A stretch of DNA of 9,338 nt from Actinomycetota bacterium. GTDB lineage: Bacteria; Actinomycetota; Acidimicrobiia; Acidimicrobiales; Microtrichaceae. A program made the translations under genes and the position numbers. A model generated the notes under the pieces. The model ran no database searches. It was given only the letters and a program-made list of their open reading frames with translations, and was not told the origin of the DNA. Location: positions 1 through 9,338 of the forward strand of contig WLLG01000062.1 of NCBI GenBank assembly GCA_009700815.1, given 5' to 3'. Positions 5,641-9,338 of the stretch are shown piece by piece (position 1 is the first letter of the stretch; each line of letters starts with the position of its first letter).

Positions 5641-6153
5641 CTATCCGACCGAGTTGCCGTACATCCAGCCGAGGGGGTCGCTGATCAGTTCGAGGCGTTC
5701 GCCGTCGGGTCCGAGAAAGTAAAGCGAAGTTCCCGACTGATGGTCGTAGTTCACTTCGGCTTTGTCGAGTCGATCGCGGGCTGCATCCCACTGTGCAGGC
5801 TCCATCGAGATGGCGATGTGATGCAGACCGCCGAGCACCTCTGCATAGGGGCCGAGATCAACTCCCGGAAGATCAAAGAACGCAAGGTTATTGCCAAGGC
5901 CGACCTCGAAAAAGAAGTGAGTGGACCCTCGGTAGTCGAGATTCTCGAGCATTTCGACTAGCGGAAACCCCAACAGGCCATCGTAAAATTTGATGGTCTG
6001 TTCCACATCGGAGGAGATCAGCGCTACGTGGTGAATACCGCGAGCGCTCGTAGTTGGGCGTGCGTTTGAAGCCTTCAGGTACTGCGCGGCGAGTGCGTCC
6101 CTGCGGGCCCTGGACTCCTCTAGCTGCTCGCCTTGAAGGCCATGGTCTGTCAT
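5641..6153 (-). CDS. VOC-superfamily (glyoxalase/bleomycin resistance/dioxygenase fold) protein
   Basis: 170 residues. After a charged, probably helical N-terminal extension (1-36), one VOC unit begins at GIHHVALISSDVEQTIKFYD (39-58); a second beta-alpha-beta stretch has GGLHHIAI (108-115) and ends with LYFLGPDGERLELISDP (144-160). The likely metal ligands are His41 or 42, His111 or 112 and Glu155, the His/His/Glu spacing of the metal-dependent members. Substrate not identifiable; a lyase, isomerase, dioxygenase or binding role is possible. The start at 6153 is chosen for GAGGGA at 6160-6165 with 6-nt spacing; ATGs upstream at 6204 and 6192 lack this. First of an apparent VOC-reductase pair. 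A -35-like TTGGAA with AT-rich sequence toward TATCGA lies upstream, but the promoter is not convincing. Confidence 0.85.
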   Translation of the reverse strand: MTDHGLQGEQLEESRARRDALAAQYLKASNARPTTSARGIHHVALISSDVEQTIKFYDGLLGFPLVEMLENLDYRGSTHFFFEVGLGNNLAFFDLPGVDLGPYAEVLGGLHHIAISMEPAQWDAARDRLDKAEVNYDHQSGTSLYFLGPDGERLELISDPLGWMYGNSVG

Positions 6154-6260
6154 CTGCAGTCCCTCGCTTATCGATACGTTATTCAGTTGCATTCGTTCCA
6201 ACATGGGCAGGTTGGCTACTTGCTCAGGCTAGAGCTTGCTTGGCCCTGATGGTGTGCCGG

Positions 6261-7874
6261 CTAGGCAATGTCACGTCGCTGCAGGCCGAGCAGACCCACA
6301 GCCAACAGTAAAACAGCGGCGGCCGTCAGGAACGCAAACGGAGTGGGTGTGACAGCTACGCCGGGGAGTCGGGGCACATGCGCAAATGGTGAGAGGTCCA
6401 AGACCCACTGAGGCAGGTTGAGGAGGGGGCCAAGTTCGGCCAGTAAAATGAAGGCAGCGAAGGCGACCCACCCCAGAACCACCAGTCTCAGAAAAATGCC
6501 GAAGACGGCGACAGTGAGGGCGCTCAAGACCCAAGCCGCTGGGAGTTGAGCCATCGAAGCGAGTACCAATCGGCCCAGTTCGTTCGCGTCTCCAGCTTGC
6601 AAGGCACGGGTGAGACCGGCAGCGCCGCCAAGGGCTAGGAGCAGCGCCGAAGTGCCACACATGGCAATCCAGATGTGACCCATCGCCCACCGAGTTCGGC
6701 TCACGGAAGTAGCAAGCACTGCTTCTGCTCGGCCCTCACCTTCCTCGGCTGCTAGTCGCATCACCACTTGAACCCCGAAAGCGCTTGCGAGGATTCCAGC
6801 AAAGCTCAGTTCGATAGCCAAGAACGCGTCGACGAGCCCCTTTTCTCCACCCAGCTTGGTAATGAAATCACGGGCGCTCGGGTTGTTGAGGAAGTCCCCG
6901 ACACTCGAGGCGATGCCACCAATCATCAGGCCGAGCAGGACGAAAGCAAGCAGCCATCCGGCAAAGGTGCCACGCTGCAGGCGCCAAGCCAGAGCCAGTG
7001 GGGATCGCAATCTTGCGGCGGCGATGGCTGGGCCAGCGCGGGTTTGCAGCAGACCGGCCCCCAGGTCTCTGCGATCAGCGAGCACCAAGGCTCCTGTCGC
7101 GACGGCCACCGAAAAACAAGCGCTCAGTGCCAGCACAGACCACTGATTGCCTGCGAACGGACGGACCTGTTGGGCCCAGCCGATTGGAGAGATCCAGCTT
7201 GGCCAGCCAGGTCCGAGCGGGGACCCAAAAATCGAATCCCCAAGCGCTCGAAGCGCATACGAGGCAGCTAGGACTGCCGAGGCCAGAGCAGTGGCTGCTC
7301 GAGCGGTGCCCGACACCTGAGCACAGACCGCAGCGATGGCACCAAAGGCCAGTCCAGCTCCGGCCCATGACAACCCGAATGCGACAGACCCTGCAGCCGA
7401 AAGGCCAACGGCAACCAACAAGCCTGCAGTCGCCAAAGCCAGCGCCAGATTGGCCAAAAGGATCACAGCCATTGCTGAGCCCAGTGGGGCAAGGCGGCCG
7501 ACCGCGGTTGCGCCGAGCAACTCCATCCGGCCGGACTCCTCCTCGGCGCGTGTATGCCGAGTGATCAGAATAATTGATAGGAGTGCAACGCAGATACCTC
7601 CAATTCCGCCCATTTTGATCATCGAGACTGCACCTAGGGAAGCTGGGTCGTAGACCCTTCCGTAGATGGCAACGAGAGCTGCGGAACTGTTGATTGCGCC
7701 CGCGGCGGCGCTCCTCGAGGCAATGCTGGGATACAGATCAGCCGTTGCTTTGGCCGAAACGGCGGCAGTAAGAGCGAAGACCGAAATCCAAGTGGGCAAC
7801 AGAATTCTGTCTCGGCGTAGCGCCAAGCGAAGCAAGCCGAGTGTGCCCGAGAATCCGCTCCCGGATCGGGTCAT
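6261..7874 (-). CDS. ABC exporter permease, two-repeat antibiotic-efflux type (TnrB3/Rv1217c-like)
   Basis: 537 residues, very hydrophobic, about 12 predicted membrane segments. The protein is an internal duplication: the first half has RAEEESGRMELLGATAVGR (109-127) after a membrane pair, and the second repeats it as AAEEGEGRAEAVLATSVSR (375-393). Each half also ends with a Ser-Pro motif region (SPIGWAQQVRPF at 229-240; LSPFAHVPRLPG at 494-505). This matches the fused permeases of actinobacterial polyketide and ionophore exporters. The C-terminus GLQRRDIA after the last helix is typical. Its ATG overlaps the ATPase stop in an ATGA arrangement (7871-7874), so translation is coupled and the two form one exporter. 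The substrate is unknown; lipophilic antibiotic or lipid export is likely from the family. Confidence 0.9.
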   Translation of the reverse strand: MTRSGSGFSGTLGLLRLALRRDRILLPTWISVFALTAAVSAKATADLYPSIASRSAAAGAINSSAALVAIYGRVYDPASLGAVSMIKMGGIGGICVALLSIILITRHTRAEEESGRMELLGATAVGRLAPLGSAMAVILLANLALALATAGLLVAVGLSAAGSVAFGLSWAGAGLAFGAIAAVCAQVSGTARAATALASAVLAASYALRALGDSIFGSPLGPGWPSWISPIGWAQQVRPFAGNQWSVLALSACFSVAVATGALVLADRRDLGAGLLQTRAGPAIAAARLRSPLALAWRLQRGTFAGWLLAFVLLGLMIGGIASSVGDFLNNPSARDFITKLGGEKGLVDAFLAIELSFAGILASAFGVQVVMRLAAEEGEGRAEAVLATSVSRTRWAMGHIWIAMCGTSALLLALGGAAGLTRALQAGDANELGRLVLASMAQLPAAWVLSALTVAVFGIFLRLVVLGWVAFAAFILLAELGPLLNLPQWVLDLSPFAHVPRLPGVAVTPTPFAFLTAAAVLLLAVGLLGLQRRDIA

Positions 7875-8857
7875 GGCTCGGCGTTGGTTTGTGCGTGGGT
7901 TTGTGCGTGGGTGGCAGTCTCGGTGAGTCTGCCGATTGCAGGGTCAGCGTAGAAGCGAAGGAAGAGTTCCTCAAGCGTTGGGGGTTGGCTGTTCAGACTG
8001 ATGACACCCACTTTCGTGACTTGCCGCAGGACCTCGTCAAGGGCCGACTGCTCAACTTGGAGGTTCAGCTGAGTCGCTCCATGGTCTGCACCCGCCAACG
8101 CTCTCGGTAGGGACTCAATCTGTAGGGCATGTACCCCAGGAATCTTTCCAAGGCCCTCTGGCGCAGGTCCAGCAAGCTGCAGACTCAGAAACGTGCGTGA
8201 CAATTGGCGAAGTTCGGCTAATGCACCCGTCTGCACCGTGCGCCCAGACCGGATGATGGTGACTCGTCCGCAGACGGCTTCCACCTCGGCCAAGATGTGA
8301 CTAGAGAGCAGCACGGTGCGCCCCTGAGCAGTCTCCTCCATGAGGCAGTCCCGAAAACTCGCCTCCATGAGCGGGTCTAGACCCGAGGTCGGCTCGTCGA
8401 GCAGGAGCAGTTCAACATCGGAGGAGAGTGCAGCGACGAGTGCTACTTTTTGCCGGTTTCCTTTGGAGTACGACCGCCCCTTTTTGGTGGGATCAAGTTG
8501 GAAGCGCTCGAGCAGGGAAGATCGCCGCTGCTGATTCAGTCCGCCGCGCATGCGGCCTAAGAGGTCAATGATCTCGCCACCTGAGAGGTTGGGCCAGAGC
8601 GCCACGTCGCCAGGCACGTAGGCCAGGCGTCGGTGCAGGTCAACGGCATGTTTGCGCGGGTCGGCGCCGAGCAATTCGGCTGTGCCGCTATCGGCACGGG
8701 CTAGGCCGAGAAGGATCCGAAGAGTGGTGCTCTTGCCCGAGCCGTTGGGCCCGAGGAATCCGTGGATCTCACCGGTTTGTACGGTGAGATCCAGTCCATC
8801 GAGAGCCCGTGTAGATCCGAAAGTCTTGACCAACTCTCGTACCAGGATCGCAGGCAT
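7871..8857 (-). CDS. ABC exporter ATP-binding protein (antibiotic-efflux type)
   Basis: 328 residues. Nucleotide-binding domain (1-220): Walker A GPNGSGKS (36-43), signature YSKGNRQKV (130-138), the variant common in drug and polyketide exporters, Walker B LLLLDEP (150-156), and the H-loop in LSSHILAE (184-191). A regulatory C-terminal domain follows, with TLEELFLRFY (294-303), as in DrrA/TnrB2-type proteins. The tail carries a tandem HAQT repeat encoded by a 12-bp DNA duplication. No ribosome site precedes the ATG at 8857. Instead TAACCT ends 6 nt upstream, fitting the actinobacterial leaderless pattern TANNNT-N6-7-ATG. It overlaps the permease start by 4 bp. An energising subunit of the inner-membrane exporter, with the permease product as partner. 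Confidence 0.93.
   Translation of the reverse strand: MPAILVRELVKTFGSTRALDGLDLTVQTGEIHGFLGPNGSGKSTTLRILLGLARADSGTAELLGADPRKHAVDLHRRLAYVPGDVALWPNLSGGEIIDLLGRMRGGLNQQRRSSLLERFQLDPTKKGRSYSKGNRQKVALVAALSSDVELLLLDEPTSGLDPLMEASFRDCLMEETAQGRTVLLSSHILAEVEAVCGRVTIIRSGRTVQTGALAELRQLSRTFLSLQLAGPAPEGLGKIPGVHALQIESLPRALAGADHGATQLNLQVEQSALDEVLRQVTKVGVISLNSQPPTLEELFLRFYADPAIGRLTETATHAQTHAQTNAEP
7886..7909 (-). repeat. Tandem 12-bp repeat in the ATPase C-terminal tail
   Basis: GGTTTGTGCGTG (plus strand) occurs twice back to back (7886-7897 and 7898-7909), followed by the beginnings of a third copy. It encodes the HAQTHAQT tail. Being a multiple of three, copy-number change would keep the frame. Confidence 0.8.
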
Positions 8858-8876
8858 CTGTTGAGGTTAGTTGCTA
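8858..8876 (-). promoter_or_regulatory. Candidate leaderless -10 for the ABC exporter genes
   Basis: On the minus strand TAACCT is followed by CAACAG and then the ATPase ATG. This puts the expected start of transcription at the A of ATG, and would explain the missing ribosome site. No clear -35. A short GCCGA/TCGGC palindrome (8893-8904) lies about 20 bp upstream. Confidence 0.35.
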
Positions 8877-8929
8877 GTTCGGGCCGCTACCTGCCGAAGT
8901 CGGCGGGGTAGTAGGAGCTGATTCGGGGC

Positions 8930-9304
8930 TTATCGTGGCGGGGGAGCATCTGCTTCGCCGATCCGTTCAAGGGTGATCCTGGTACCGAGGTAGTTCCAGA
9001 TGAGTTGCTCGCCGCTGCGTTCACGCGTCACTTCAAGTGGTGTTCCGATGGGGCGAAGAACGTGTACTCCGTTTTCAAAGCTCGCCACCACGTTCACAGG
9101 TGTTGAGTAGTCGAACTCAGCCACGTCGTGCACACCGTTTAGCTCAGTCCCGTCAGCGCGCATGTCGTGGATAATGCCACCCGCCGTGATGGTCACTCGA
9201 TCGCCACACTGCTCGATCCGCTGAAATGTGCTGAGGGCTTTGCTATCCGGGGGCAGGGGGACCCCATCCTTTTCGGCGGCCACGGCTTGCCACATTCCCC
9301 GCAT
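8930..9304 (-). CDS. Small uncharacterised beta-rich protein, start possibly beyond window
   Basis: 124 residues from ATG 9304. No domain can be named with confidence. The opening MRGMWQAVAAEKDG resembles the start of lipocalin-like/fatty-acid-binding-like domains (G-x-W then alternating strands), and the rest alternates short hydrophobic and polar stretches consistent with a small beta-barrel (VTITAGGIIHDM, VVASFENGVHVLRP, LIWNYLGTRITLERI). There is no signal peptide or membrane segment and the C-terminus ends in ADAPPPR. GAGGG lies about 10 nt before ATG 9304, but the frame stays open to base 9338, so the true start could be outside. The gene lies 72 bp upstream of the ABC ATPase on the same strand; a link with the exporter is only positional. 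Confidence 0.65.
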   Translation of the reverse strand: MRGMWQAVAAEKDGVPLPPDSKALSTFQRIEQCGDRVTITAGGIIHDMRADGTELNGVHDVAEFDYSTPVNVVASFENGVHVLRPIGTPLEVTRERSGEQLIWNYLGTRITLERIGEADAPPPR

Positions 9305-9338
9305 GTCAGGTGCACCCTCAGCGAGGGGCTCTGTGCAT

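Noticed and set aside
4957..5961. A 334-codon open frame on the plus strand spanning the reductase and VOC genes and their gap
   Set aside because: It is antisense to two well-supported genes, has no ribosome site, and its residues show no family pattern. Such frames arise from codon bias in GC-rich DNA.

Overview
The window looks like chromosomal DNA of an actinobacterium. By eye it is moderately GC-rich. Its proteins resemble mycobacterial and streptomycete families: an Rv2004c-type APH/P-loop kinase, a TnrB/Rv1217c-Rv1218c-type ABC exporter, and mycobacterial-type reductase and VOC proteins. One divergent intergenic region carries a sequence matching the DosR (DevR) dormancy box. Genus cannot be fixed from the sequence. 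I see no mobile elements, tRNA, rRNA or CRISPR array.

Left third (1-3740): two genes on the minus strand. The first to be transcribed encodes a 498-residue two-domain protein, aminoglycoside-phosphotransferase-like followed by a P-loop kinase. The second is a phosphoenolpyruvate synthase gene (ppsA) that runs off the left edge. The 420-bp region upstream of the kinase holds the most interesting signal: a DosR-type box at 3567-3586 placed correctly for a -10-like element, then a predicted leader of about 210 nt. That leader contains a large hairpin (3441-3496) whose only imperfect pair becomes G-U in the minus-strand RNA, and a second perfect hairpin near the kinase start. This suggests a hypoxia/dormancy-responsive operon tying an orphan kinase of the DosR regulon to PEP synthesis.

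Middle (3741-6204): a TetR-family regulator on the plus strand converges on a minus-strand pair, a VOC (glyoxalase/dioxygenase fold) protein followed by a Rossmann-fold dihydrodipicolinate-reductase-like oxidoreductase. A symmetric 33-bp inverted repeat lies between the VOC gene and the reductase and may be an operator or a terminator.

Right third (6261-9338): a translationally coupled ABC exporter on the minus strand (ATPase first, then a two-repeat permease) of the antibiotic-efflux type. It is preceded by a small uncharacterised beta-rich protein gene that reaches close to, or over, the right edge. All genes except the TetR gene are on the minus strand.
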